Shown: positions 28,601 through 39,741 of the stretch, one piece after another
Position numbering within the stretch: position 1 is the stretch's first letter
Layout: the number at the start of each line of letters is the position of its first letter
Source of the DNA: Lucifuga dentata
Lineage: Eukaryota > Chordata > Actinopteri > Ophidiiformes > Bythitidae
NCBI GenBank assembly: GCA_014773175.1
Contig: VXCM01000145.1
Span: forward strand, 25,589 to 89,588
Direction: 5' to 3'
DNA: 64,000 nucleotides
Made by a program: the position numbers and the translations under genes
Notes under the pieces: generated by a model
The model's input: only the letters and a program-made list of their open reading frames with translations
Database searches by the model: none
Told to the model about the DNA's origin: nothing

Positions 28601-30165
28601 GAGGAGGATTCCCCTATGATTGCTCACTTTGTCATCTAAGTTGGTGTAGAGATTGTCATGGATCCATGGAACATCAGGCAAAGTGAGCTTCTACTTCCAG
28701 ACTAAATGTCACATGAGGGAAGAGTCAGAGTAGGTCAGTAGAGCAGAGCTATTGCAAACCCTTTTTTCCATTCCTTAATGTTTTAAAAGTGATAAAAACA
28801 AATAATGATGGCATAGCATCCTAATCGTTCTCACACATTATTCAACCTGGTCTTTATTTAATGAGTAACTTAACACCAATATCCACTTTTTTTGAGTTAC
28901 GAAGTCATATGTGAATCCACGTAGTAATGGTATCAATTCCTTCTGGTGCCAGTATGAAGTGTTCATTGTAAAGTGTTCATTGTGTCCATTTTTCCACCAA
29001 AAATCACAATGTAGTTGCCCTCCAGATCCAAAAACGAGGTAAGACAATCTGTGACATTGCCATCCCCTAGGGTACACATCTGCATCACTGTCACTATGAT
29101 TTGGGCCCATGCCTCTCTATCAAGGCATATAAAACAGATACATTCTCACAGGGGTAGTGGGGTGTAGTGACCCAGTCCTCCTTTTTTTTTCAGGGTTTTT
29201 AATTTATTTGAAGATGTGAAGGAGACATGGTCAAGCTAAAACAGTGATGTTAAGTTGCTCTTTAAATGTTCATGTGACAGCTCCTCTGTATATTTTTATG
29301 AGATAACAAAACTGTTGCCAGAAGAGAATTGTGAGATTTTTTATTTATTTATTTTTCCCATTAGGGACTCAATATTCTTGACCCCAAGTCATCCAGACTG
29401 CTTTTACTGAGCCATCTAATTTTAGTAGTTACTTTACCCTGTAGAGTAATCATTCTGTAAAATCTAGCCGTTAGCTGGAACAAAAAAAAAACAAAACAAA
29501 AAAAAAAAAAAAANAAAAAAAAAAAAAAAACAACAGGCAGAAGCCTTCAGTTTTAAATGTTAGGGGTTGTGTGATGTCAGCTGTAAGTGTATGCAATTGG
29601 GCACACATTATTCGTAAAAAATGAGTCATATATTCCTAAAGAAACTTTCGAGCATTTTTTGCCTTCTTAAAATAAATTACTCACCAAGCAAGACATTTGA
29701 TTTCCTTCCTTTGAGGCCCTGCATGTCCCGAATGTGTTCCGCTGAATGTGCACACAAACATAAAATTTCACTCGCTAAATTTCCCCAAGGTCAGTAAAAT
29801 GTATTTTATTGTATTTGTGGCACTGCTCAGAATCTTATAACAGTAATCTCATTTTGCCACAGTAATTGCTACATTTAATTTATGAATCAGTTCAAATTAA
29901 CATGCCTCATTTGGCTGCGTAATATAATTCAGGTTGACACATAACCTCTGCAGGTCTATGTTTTGCTGTTGTACTACATTAGTACCTGAGAATTTACAGT
30001 CAGGATTCAGACAGAAAACTACATAATATTTTACATCAGCTGAATTTTCTGCTATGTTAGCACATACAATTACAAGAAAAAGTTGGTGAACTATTTGGAT
30101 TTAGCTGAATTCTGCATTAATTACTCATTAAAATGTGCTCTGATCTTCATCTAAGTGACAATAAG
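25609..30165. other. Non-coding region, no gene recognised
   Basis: AT-rich sequence with a TA repeat at about 26158-26177 and an A-rich run with N at 29482-29530. Stretches at 27600-28300 and 29780-29935 are complex, with several ATTA cores, and may be conserved elements. No exon was recognised. Confidence 0.4.
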
Positions 30166-30894
30166 GTTGGATTTACACTACAAGTCTTGATGATCAATTC
30201 CGATCTTTTACCTATATCTGATTTTTTTTGTTCAGTGTATTTACATTTTCTTTTTTAAGCAACTCATATCTGATACCTGTATTTATATAGCTTTTACCTA
30301 TAGCAGACCGGATGCAGTTGCACATGCGCACCTTCTGAGACGGATGTAAACAAAACGCTTCAATGAACTAAGATGAGAGAAGTATTTAAAAATATGATCA
30401 GTGGGTTAGCAACTTTCAGATGCAGAGAGAAACATCTGACATGTTGTTTGAGCATTTATCTCTGCCATCCGGACATGTATTTTCATTGGTTAATCACAGA
30501 GAAGCGGGACTTTTGCTGCTGTAACAGGAGCCTGTTATCACACACTAATACATCTATTTGACATAAACACACACAGTGTGTCTGATATATATAGATATAT
30601 ATAGAGAGCGGTCATCACTTGCATCATTCATATGCAGACAAGGTGGAACGTTACACAGGAGTCAGAATGGAAAGGAAATTCCAATCTGTGTATTTAGACA
30701 GCAGTTGCATTAGTGGACATCTGATACATATCCGATTTATTTCCACATATGCAAGTGGCCCAAATCGGATCTGAGAATATCCAATTCCATGTGGGTTTTT
30801 ACCATCTACATCTTCAGGAAGCATATCCGATATGTGTCACATGTGAGCAAAAGATCGGAATCAGGTCTCATGTGTATGGTTGTGTAATCCAGTC
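30166..30894. mobile_element. Complete non-autonomous inverted-repeat DNA transposon (729 bp)
   Basis: The left end (GTTGGATTTACACTA) and the inverse of the right end (GACTGGATTACACAA) form an imperfect terminal inverted repeat. The similarity continues to an inner CCGATCTTTT[AG]C motif at about 45 bp on both sides. TAAG lies directly outside each end (30162-30165 and 30895-30898), a possible short target duplication. The interior has many ATCGGAT-type motifs, CCACATATGCAAG shared with the fragment at 1-712, and a short TATA-rich patch near 30582-30606. There is no transposase; the small open frame at 30373-30561 has no recognisable domain. Confidence 0.6.
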
Positions 30895-31082
30895 TAAGAG
30901 ACAAAAACAATCATCTTAAATTATTGATGTTTTAAAAATTGTACATGTCACACCATTTAATGGTACTGAATACACAATCTAAACATTTATGATCTAACTT
31001 TAAAAGGTAAGGTTAAGATTTTCCCAAAAGCTATTTAGAGTCAGGTAAGAATGCAATTGGATGTGTGTAGAGGTATCTACCA

Positions 31083-31104
31083 TATATATATATATATATA
31101 TATA
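31083..31104. repeat. (AT)n microsatellite
   Basis: Short uninterrupted AT repeat next to the Tc1-like remnant. Confidence 0.85.
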
Positions 31105-31149
31105 AAAGCCTGGTTACTGACAGACTCTGCTTTTCTCAAGTAAAATCTG

Positions 31150-31700
31150 TTTATGTCAACCATCCCTGACCAAAACCAATTTAAAAGGATCTTAGAAGAA
31201 GAACTGCAGAGATTCATGAAGGTGGAAAAGGCTCCAAATGCATCTCTAAAGACCAGGCTATTTATCAGTCAACAAGACAAACTGTTTTTAGAAATGTTAT
31301 CAATGGAGGCAGTTTTGTACTGTTGCCTGGGAGTGGGCGTCCTGCAAAGATCCCACCAAGAGCACAATGTGTAATGCTGATTTAAAAAATCTGAAGCTTA
31401 ACACAAGTGTGACAATTCAAGAGTACAAAGATCCAAATCACACAAGTTAATTAATTAAAATTAATATTTTGAAATGGCTAAGTCAGAGTTTAGACCTTAA
31501 CCCAACAGAAATTCTTTTCCATGAGCTGAAGAGGGCTGCAAATGCAAGAAATCCCAGAAATAGGAAGAATGGTATAAAATTCCTCCTCACTGTTGTGCAA
31601 GTCTGATCAGCAGTTACATGAAACGTTTGATGGAGGTCATCGTTGCTAAAAGAGGTTCTACCAGATATTATAAAAGGTTCACATACTTTCCCCAACCCAA
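31150..31700 (+). pseudogene. Decayed Tc1-like transposase (Tc1/mariner superfamily)
   Basis: Two blocks in the same orientation are recognisable. Block one (about 31200-31380) corresponds to the N-terminal DNA-binding part, with a CTGGGAGTGGGCGTCCTGC segment equivalent to the GRP-type AT-hook region of Tc1 transposases. Block two (31475-31570) reads WLSQSLDLNPTEILFHELKR, matching the C-terminal DLNPIE...W.[DE]LKR signature that carries the last catalytic acidic residue. The 3' part ends in GGTTCACATACTTT, as in many fish Tc1-like elements. The catalytic core between the blocks is missing (block one ends under 100 bp before block two), and stop codons occur in frame after block two. It cannot encode an active enzyme. 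Confidence 0.75.
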
Positions 31701-31814
31701 TTAAACATTATGACTGATAAACACATGCAAAGTACAACTTTTGGTGTGCTATCAGTTTAGGTAGAATGTGTTTGTCTGTTATTAAGATGAAGATCAGACT
31801 TTATTTTATGAGTA

Positions 31815-32686
31815 GTGGCTTTCAGACCTGTAGTCCATTTGCTCTGATCTGATTGCATTTACCAGTTGGTTTGGTTCAGTTTCACACAGGAAAACATCCA
31901 ATAGGACCAAAATATATCAACAAAAGCCATGTGAGAACAATGGCTCTGCTCATTGGTTAGAAATGTCTGGGGGTGGGATTAACAAAATCAAAACAGGAAG
32001 AAATTTAGTATGCCAGGATAGCATGGAACAAAGATAGAACTGGAATATTTTCTAATCATAGTCATGATTTCGTCCATATACCAAGAAAACTATGACAGCA
32101 GAAGCTGGATTTTGACATCAAGACAACTTGTGGAAAGCCTCATGTTGCTTTTATATTCATATTATGTGAAGAAGACCTCCATAACAGAATGGAGTGTATA
32201 CTGTGCACATACAACCATTCGCTAACCTTCAACTTGTTCATCTGAAGATGTGTTTAGTAAGTTTGATATGTTATGACCATTTCACAGCATTCATTTTTAA
32301 TTGCTTTGTTCATTCAAAAGTGTAGTTTAACTGTAGTAAAATTTAAAATTTATTTTAAGCTCCACATGGTTGGGGGGGGGGGGGGNGGGGGGGGGGGGGG
32401 GGGCAGTTAAGTTGGATATGTGATAAGCGTCTAATGTAAAACAAACTTTACCACAATTGTCATGAAGCGTTCAACACAGGCAACCTTCTTCACTACTACA
32501 TTAATCAATAGATCAATATGTTTCCTCAGTTGCTTCAGAACTAGTGCAAATCACTTCTCTCCACAAACGAACCACCTGCATTCGATTAATGTGTTCACAT
32601 AAGGCCAAATGAACAGAGTTTAAGGGGGAAACACTGTAGGGTCTGGAACAAGTGATCAAAATGAACTAGGTGTGAAAATGCCCTAT
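31815..32686. mobile_element. Candidate hAT-like non-autonomous element
   Basis: The left end GGCTTTCAGACCTGTAGTCC and the inverse of the right end (GGCATTTTCACACCTAGTTC) form an imperfect inverted repeat of the kind seen in hAT elements. The interior lacks a transposase. A G homopolymer with N (32372-32403) lies inside. No clear 8-bp target duplication was found, so boundaries are approximate. Confidence 0.4.
32372..32403. repeat. Poly(G) tract with an N
   Basis: A run of G with N at 32386. The true length is unknown. Confidence 0.85.
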
Positions 32687-32844
32687 GTAATGCAGACATT
32701 TTATACTATAAATTTTGTGAGTGAGAAAATATAGACATCCCATGAAACCACCACAACAGTTCAGCTTTTGCAAATGTGCATGTCTGTCATCTCTGTGAAA
32801 TTATTCATTGCCTTGTCTTGGTGCACTGCACTGAGCTCGCTGGT

Positions 32845-32876
32845 GTGTGTATGTGTGTGTGTGTGTGTGTGTGTGT
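32845..32876. repeat. (GT)n microsatellite
   Basis: Imperfect GT repeat. Confidence 0.85.
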
Positions 32877-34031
32877 ATGCGGGGTTAAAGATGACAGTAT
32901 GACACTACCTGTGAAGCTGACAGAGCACATCAAGATCACTTTGTCCTGACAGTGCGTTTACACCTGATTGGAGTCCTTCAAGCACAATAAATTTAAATTG
33001 GCTGGCAGTAACGTGTAATTTTCTAAGTACAGACAGAAACAAGGAGAAAATAGGGCCTGGCTGTGTTTCTGTAGAGAGATTCAGGGTCTGACAAGGGTAT
33101 ACATGGCTAACTAGATCAAATAAACAAATCAACATTATTTTAGCACATAAATGACATTTATAACCTGTCACTGCACAGTGTATTAATTATTGTTAACAGC
33201 ATAACAGCTGTTCTACAAAAGTATTTTTCTCTTGCTTTGTAGACTCTTTTTCTCACATGGAATATAAAAGGAGTGTTTGCTATCAAACACCATAACAGAG
33301 AAGAAACAGATAAAATTCTCCAGCTTAGCTTATTAGATCCAGAATTGCCTCAACATTCAAATTATATCAAATCATATTTGATAGAAGGCATTATTTTCTA
33401 ACTCTATATGTCTTCCAAAGCTGTAAATATTACTTCAATGTATAAACCTCATCAATTAGGATTTGTCAGTCCTGAAGTTTTTGATGCAGTATTGCTGAGT
33501 ACTAACAGCTGCTCCTTGTTAATGTACTTGTGTTACTCATCAATCACCAACGTGACATTTACAGCAGCAATAGTGGTCAATTTTATGTTAACATGATTTC
33601 TGATGAAGAAAAATGAAAACATGTTTGCAACACCCACTCAAGCTTCCCTAAAGGCCAATAGACTGATAAAGTGTTTCAAATGAGTTGTAAGGTGACTTAT
33701 CAAAATCCAACATTTTTTGGTGTCTTTTGAATTTTGCTGCTACTACAAAATTGATGAAAAATGTGACCCTCAGTGTTGACCAAAATATGTTCAAACTAAA
33801 TGAGCTACATTTTTTACACATTCAGTGCTTTTGTATGTGTAAAAAATGTCTGGCCTCCAGACTTTTTATTCAGAGGTAAGAGCTGATTCTGAGTTTTATT
33901 ATAGGCTTCTGTTGCATTCTGCAAGACGCTGCTCTGGAGAAATTGTGGTTTATGCAGTTATGCGAGCTTTTAACCAGGCTTGCAATCCATACAACTAAAA
34001 ACATTCATTTTATTAAAGGACTTCCAAATCC
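32877..34031. other. Non-coding region, no gene recognised
   Basis: AT-rich sequence between the GT repeat and the nested element. I saw no repeat family or exon in it. Confidence 0.4.
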
Positions 34032-34210
34032 ACTCAGGTATTTTCAATTATTCGAGCTGATTACACTTCTTTCAACACTGATATTGAGATAGTTATGCCA
34101 GAAATTACCGTACATACTCAACTATAAGCTGATCTCGACTATAAGCCGACTCCCAGATTTTGACCTGCAAATATAGATTTTTAAAGAAACCCGCATATAA
34201 GCCGACCCCC

Positions 34211-34853
34211 TGATGTTGTTCCATTTGTTCAGCAAAATACCTGTTTTTTCTGAGAATTGTAATAGTATTCCCGTGATTTTTTGAAAATAACTTTTGGTCT
34301 ACTGGTACCAGTAAACAGCTGATTACCTGTTCTGCCTTTCTGCTGTTATATTGTATTGCTTTGTCTGTCAAAGCACTTTGTAAATTCTGTTTTTAAAGGT
34401 GCTATATAAATAAAGTTATTATTATTATTACCTTAAGTGACATTAGCTAACATTAAGTTTTCCGGACTCCTCTTCCTTGTCTTAATCACATTGACGAAGA
34501 TAAGGAAAGCTTTACAAATGAACTATAATTATCACAGCCTTATTTAGCTGTGTAATTATAGTGAGTTTTTTTTTTTGTTTGTTTGTTTTTTGTTTTTTTT
34601 TTAAGAATGTCACCCATTACGTGTTTTCAGTAATTATCCTGTACCTGAGTCAATGCAGGCCTGTCTATGTGCTGGACATTCCTCCATACGGAGTTTTGGA
34701 ATTCCCTCAGCTGACCTCTGATGTTGTTCCATCAATTTATTTGTTTAGCAAATTACCTGTTTTTCTTGGTATTGTCATAGTGTTCCTGTGATTTTCAGAA
34801 AATAAGCCATGTACTGGTACCAGTAAACATATTTATTTCAGCAACTGATTACC
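34211..34853. repeat. Internal direct duplication of about 120 bp
   Basis: TGATGTTGTTCCAT...CTGGTACCAGTAAAC...CTGATTACC occurs at 34211-34326 and, diverged by small insertions and substitutions, at 34719-34853. The first copy is followed by the LINE tail. Confidence 0.7.
34365..34432 (+). mobile_element. L2-type LINE/SINE 3' tail
   Basis: The stretch AAAGCACTTTGTAAATTCTG then AAAGGTGCTATATAAATAAA ends in a run of ATT repeats (to 34432). This is the usual 3' end of L2-like retroposons in vertebrates. Only the tail is present, lying within the inner DNA element. Confidence 0.6.
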
Positions 34854-35616
34854 ATAACTGACGGATCACAGCTTACTGGCCGCAGCAAAATATGCTGGAT
34901 AAGATGTTTAGTCAGGAAATACATCATTCTAAGGTATGATTTAAACTATTTTCCATGGGTAGTGGTAATGGGTAGTATTTCCACCCCTGGAAATTTCGTT
35001 CTCTGGGATCCGATTTTAATTACTCATGTAGGCTATAAGCCGACCCCCAATTTGCATTGTGAAATTTGGTAAAAAAACAAAAAACAAAAAAACAACTCGG
35101 TTTATATTCGAGGATATAGGGTAAGTAATGTCACAAATTCCATGTACTGCTAAAATGATAAAGGTGCAATTAATTCTGCCTCAACAGGTGCAACAAATCT
35201 ATCATCAGACTCAGGGAGCTGTCAGTCAAGCACAGTGTAGCTGCCCTCAGAGCCCTGACAAGAGGTCAAATCAGCCAGAATGATTGAAAACACCTGTGTG
35301 AGTGTGTTACGGGTGTGCAGAGCCTTTAATCCAAACTCATGCTATATTAAATATGTATATCTTCAATCTCAAGCCAGGTTTTAGCAATTGATATTAATGT
35401 AATTTATTAGTTTCTTATAGGTTGCATGAAAGACCAATATAATGATTACAGAAGGTCATATATTATGTAAGATACTCGAAAAAAATATGTTGGAGATGTG
35501 GCACATTTGTCAGGCCTATTTTGTCTTTGCAGTTGCTTTCCAATTTTCAATTTCTCTAAACAAAGCAAGTGCTTTAGATAGATGAATTGTGATTAGTTTT
35601 CTGAAAACACCATTCT

Positions 35617-35618
<2 letters not shown>

Positions 35619-35672
<54 letters not shown>

Positions 35673-35689
35673 NTTTTTTTTTTTTTTTT
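35619..35689. repeat. Poly(A) directly joined to poly(T) through an N
   Basis: Fifty-four A, one N (35673) and sixteen T. The abrupt strand switch suggests an uncertain join, not a natural tract. Confidence 0.8.
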
Positions 35690-37401
35690 AAATGAAGGAT
35701 AGAGTTTTATTACCAAACCTTGATCTCAGTTTGAGAATACACATGTTCTGCAAACATACATTTTCCAGTCATGTCATTTGTTTGACGTTTTGCAGTTTCT
35801 TCTGACTACTCTGTATCAGATTGTATCTATCTTTATTTCATCTCAGTTTTGCAGAAAAGTTTCATAATCAGTGACTGTTTATGGAGAGTTGTTGTTTTAG
35901 AGAGTTGAGTAATTACTATACATCCAGGAAAGATGTGATTTGTCATGGACATATTGGATTTCTGCAGCTCAATACAATTGATGGAAAGAGACTGTGTTTC
36001 ATATGGTTATTTACATCTCCATTCTCTGAAACCTCAACTGTAAACATCCAATTAGGGTGTAGAGATGTGAGCGGTGTGGTAGCAGTGCCGGCTCCTCTGT
36101 AATCACCACAGCGAGGGCTCCAACCTGTATGTATTGATCCTAAATTGATGTGCGGATGAGAAACTCTGGTTTAATGCTCCACTCTCACTCTGCACTTTCA
36201 CTCGATATTCTGACTGGAGGGCAGTAACTGGATGATCAAACGCTGACCAACACAGATAGAGATGAAGATAAGAAAATAAGACAGACAAAACAATTTGATG
36301 CAGAAGTAGCAATCATGTTGGAAAAAGGACAAAGCTATTTTCCCTCTTTTCCATACACCTGTTAACATACCATACATGCTGTGCATTTGCAATTCCTACA
36401 TATTCTTTGCCAGCATGAGGAAGGAGGAAGGCTTGTGTACTTAATTTCTTCATGAAGACCTCCCTTTACACTCTTTATTCTCTCTGATAGCGAGACATGT
36501 CACATATGTTTAGTATGCTTTTAAAAAGCAGCTTGGGTTGCTCTTGTTGTGACAGAATAAGGCTACAAGGAAATATTTCTCCTCCATCTGAGAACATCAA
36601 GAGGTCTTTGAATTGCTTCTGTCACCAAGAAAGATGAATGTGGTGTCGTCAAGTTTACTGGTAAAATGTAAAACTATGTGTCAGTTCTGTCAGGCTGAAG
36701 GAGGCTTTGTAACAGAATTGTTTACTCTTCCTCTTGAATGGCATGATCAAACTTTTATTAGTGTGCCAGCTGGTGGTGAAAGCATTCTGCATCGACAAAT
36801 CTTTCATTGACTTCAAACTATTTTCTAAGTGCTGTGAACAAAGCAGAGCTTTTCCGCCAGCACTGTTTACTTTCATATTTATTCAGATTCTGTGTCTTAT
36901 TTAAAACTTAAATGTATGTTTTCCTGCCGTAAGATTTTTTAAAGAATCAATAAAGACAAAGGGTAGGCAGAGTGAAGCAGATTAAAGCATCTATTTCATA
37001 TGTAGCAAGAGTTACTGAGCTTGTGATCAATACTCCTAAAATGAGAGAGTAATTTTTATACATCAGATGTTAGCAAGTGATCACAGGTGAATCAGGCAGG
37101 TGAAAAAAGTAGATGAAATGGCTGTGAAATTCACCATGACGCCTGATGTTATTCAGATACTGTATCTAATCTAGCTATAAAGGCAGAAATCTCCGTCTGT
37201 GGCACCAATATCTCTAGAACCCGGCACTGTATGAAATTGCTATTCAGCAGGTTTATTACTCAGGACCCAAGGACGTGCAGTGTTGTGTGTGAAGTTGTTT
37301 GGATGAGTGGTTTTCGAATTGAGCTGTTCAGGTAAAAAGTAATCCATGCGGCAGGATATGTTCCGGCCGCAGCAACATATGCTCCGCTCCATGGGCACTG
37401 C

Positions 37402-37532
37402 AAACAAAGCTAGCTCACGAGGACATGCAGAACTAAATTTATGGCAGGCTGCAGTGCACACCATAANAAACAAAGCTAGCTCACGAGGACATGCAGAACT
37501 AAATTTATGGCAGGCTGCAGTGCACACCATAA
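37402..37532. repeat. 65-bp perfect duplication around a single N (probable assembly artefact)
   Basis: Bases 37402-37466 and 37468-37532 are identical, separated by N at 37467. The sequence is complex, not low-complexity, and the arrangement matches those at 11372, 51980 and 53780. Confidence 0.9.
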
Positions 37533-39348
37533 AATCCAGTCCAGTTTGAATGGGCACTGCACTAATGTCTCTAAATGATTATTTTTGGAGAGTAAATAAA
37601 TATTAATGTACAACATTTATTATGTTTATCAAGTTTAAACAGCTTAAAAATGCATTTGACAGCATAAATTACTCACTTTGATATACTTGAAATGTATTAT
37701 TTATCCCAGCATCATATTGCCATACAACTAACCTCCAAAAAAAAAAAAAAAAAAAAGATAATTTTACATCTGATTTGACTTCCCGCACTTGCTTACATAA
37801 CCTCTTAGAGTGCTGAAGCATAACAGGAACACACACATGCAAATATCTCACTCATTCATTCCTCCGTCAACAACATCCTTTCATCTGAAAACCATGAAAA
37901 ATGTGCTGGCAGCTTTTCTTCCTCATTAAGCCAAACTGTCACCCAGAGTGAAAGCTAATTGTGGTGTCAAAACACACTGCATTGTTTCATGTCAACACAT
38001 GCGTGGAAACATATTATAAAGCTGATTATATCATCTTCTCATCGTATTTAATAGTTATAATAGGTTTGGGTTATGCCATTCTTCCAAACACACAGAGATG
38101 TTTTAAGTGTACATTGTTAGCTTTATGTAAATTCCTATACATTTAATATGCTGCATCTTAATGTGCTGCATCGTTTTTCAGTGTGACTGAACTGAGTAAA
38201 CAGTGAAATTTTGAAGGTGTAATAGCAAATCACACAGCAAAAAGATGGGAAAAGCAATAGAGCAGAAAATGGAGGAACATAAATGCAGATGAGAAAGGCA
38301 GAGATTGCATTGATGCCAAAAAACCATAAATGAATAAATTCTGTTTAAGGAAATGTTTTCAATTAAGAAATTAAATATTTTCATATCTGCTTGCGTGGGT
38401 CTCAGTGACGACATCTCCAGATGATTGCCACTGATGTTTGTGTGTGAAATCTTGACAACATTCACTGTGAAAACCAGTAGAAACCTGCGTACACACACAC
38501 ATACAAAGGTCCACCAACAAAGTGCACATGGTTTTTGACACCTGAATATCTGTAATAAGCAGCTGATAAAAGGCAGAAACAGATGCACATATACAATTTA
38601 TTGATTGTGAGCAAATGCTAAACTACACACATTCTGCAGACAAATAATAATGTTAACAACCTATTAGAAATCTGTTTTGGCTATCTATATATTATATTCA
38701 TTTTTAGTTATGTTTTGGTCTTCACCAACTCCTGATAAAAATATCTGGACATACAGTGTTTTCTTTTTTTTTTTTTTTTTTTTTTAATGGAAACAGCTGC
38801 TTGCTACTGCTGGAAATAAGGTTGACTAGAAGTTCTTAGACTCATACAGTCTGTATAACAAATAACTGACAGATGCTAAATCATGAAAAAGATTAATGCA
38901 GGTTGAAGTAATTAAAGTAGTGTGTTTTACTGTGTTGTATTGTGGTGTGTACTATTATTCATTGATTAGAAATTCAGAATGCTTTTCCTATGGAATTCTT
39001 TAAATTGAATATGTCTGTGTGTGTGTGTGTGCGTGCGTGTGTGCATGTGTTTATGTATATGTATGTATATGTGGTTAAAAATAATCTGAATATTACCATA
39101 CAGATAGCATTACTCTTTAAACTTTTTATAACACAAGGAACTGGGTTATTATTTTTTTTTTTTTAGTCTTTCACCACTAAGAGATTTCTCCACCTCCCAA
39201 GCTGTGATTGTGGAGATTAGATTCTGCATGATGCGACTCACCACTGTCAGTACTAATGTGTTGTAGAGCCCTTGAATGAATTTTCTATACGGCACTTAAA
39301 TTACAATATAAAGAATTCCACACTGCAAGAAAACAGTGTTTTCTGATT

Positions 39349-39387
39349 TGCATTTAGATGCTTTTGAAAAAAAAGCATCTAAATGCA
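39349..39387. repeat. Perfect 17-bp hairpin upstream of the first exon
   Basis: The arms 39349-39365 (TGCATTTAGATGCTTTT) and 39371-39387 are exact inverse complements around a 5-nt GAAAA loop. The stem ends about 355 bp before the exon that starts at 39742, so on the sense transcript it lies in the intron. Confidence 0.85.
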
Positions 39388-39741
39388 TCTACATGGGATA
39401 GTATCTGTGGTGACCTAAATGTGTCAACTCACGTTTTACTGGTAAAGATTTTTCCCTCATACTTATCCACCACCACTACACACACACACAAAGTGATTAA
39501 AATTGCAACAGAAGATGTTGAAAAGAATTATACAAGAGGCCAGCCTCTCACCTCATTAGGCATAATTCTGCTCGACTATCAGCTGGCAGACTTGGCGATT
39601 GCAGTCAAACTGTCAAAATGACTTACTCCTCTTGTGTATGCTATGTTTTTGTAGTTTATTATATAAAGTAGCTTATATTATAGTATTGTATATATTACTT
39701 ATGTTTTATTTAGCACAATCATGTTATCTTTATTTTTTCAG

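Larger units (their letters stand above)
34106..35124. mobile_element. Inner inverted-repeat element with TATAAGCCGAC motifs
   Basis: The ends are TTACCGTACATACTCAACTA and, inverted, TTACCCTATATCCTCGAATA; about 21 of the first 28 positions agree. TATAAGCCGAC occurs at about 34141, 34198 and 35033. No transposase is visible. It contains an internal direct duplication (34211-34326 and 34719-34853) and a LINE-type 3' tail (34365-34432). Its position inside the outer element implies later insertion. Confidence 0.55.
34032..35298. mobile_element. Outer inverted-repeat DNA element carrying a second element inside
   Basis: The left end (34032-34062, CAGGTATTTTCAATTATTCG then AGCTGATTA) and the right end (35268-35298, inverse CAGGTGTTTTCAATCATTCT then GGCTGATTT) are inverted copies. 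The same terminus recurs at 51393. Between the ends, only about 75 bp on the left and about 170 bp on the right belong to this element; the middle is the inserted element at 34106-35124. Confidence 0.6.
35299..39348. other. Non-coding region upstream of the first recognised exon
   Basis: AT-rich DNA, presumably intron 1 of the SEZ6-family gene. It contains an A/T homopolymer switch (35619-35689), one assembly duplication (37402-37532), A/T runs (37738-37756, 38763-38786), a GT-type repeat at about 39007-39040 and a hAT-terminus-like TGAGTGGTTTTCGAA near 37304. No exon was found. Confidence 0.4.

Noticed and set aside
37240..37557. 105-codon open frame and opposite-strand partner with an internally repeated peptide
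   Set aside because: The repeat comes from the 65-bp N-flanked assembly duplication. The same applies to the frame at 11332-11553.
38178..38588. Minus-strand open frame of 136 codons
   Set aside because: It is Cys/Phe/Leu-rich AT-type translation without recognisable domain or splice context, on the strand opposite the gene, so probably a chance open frame.
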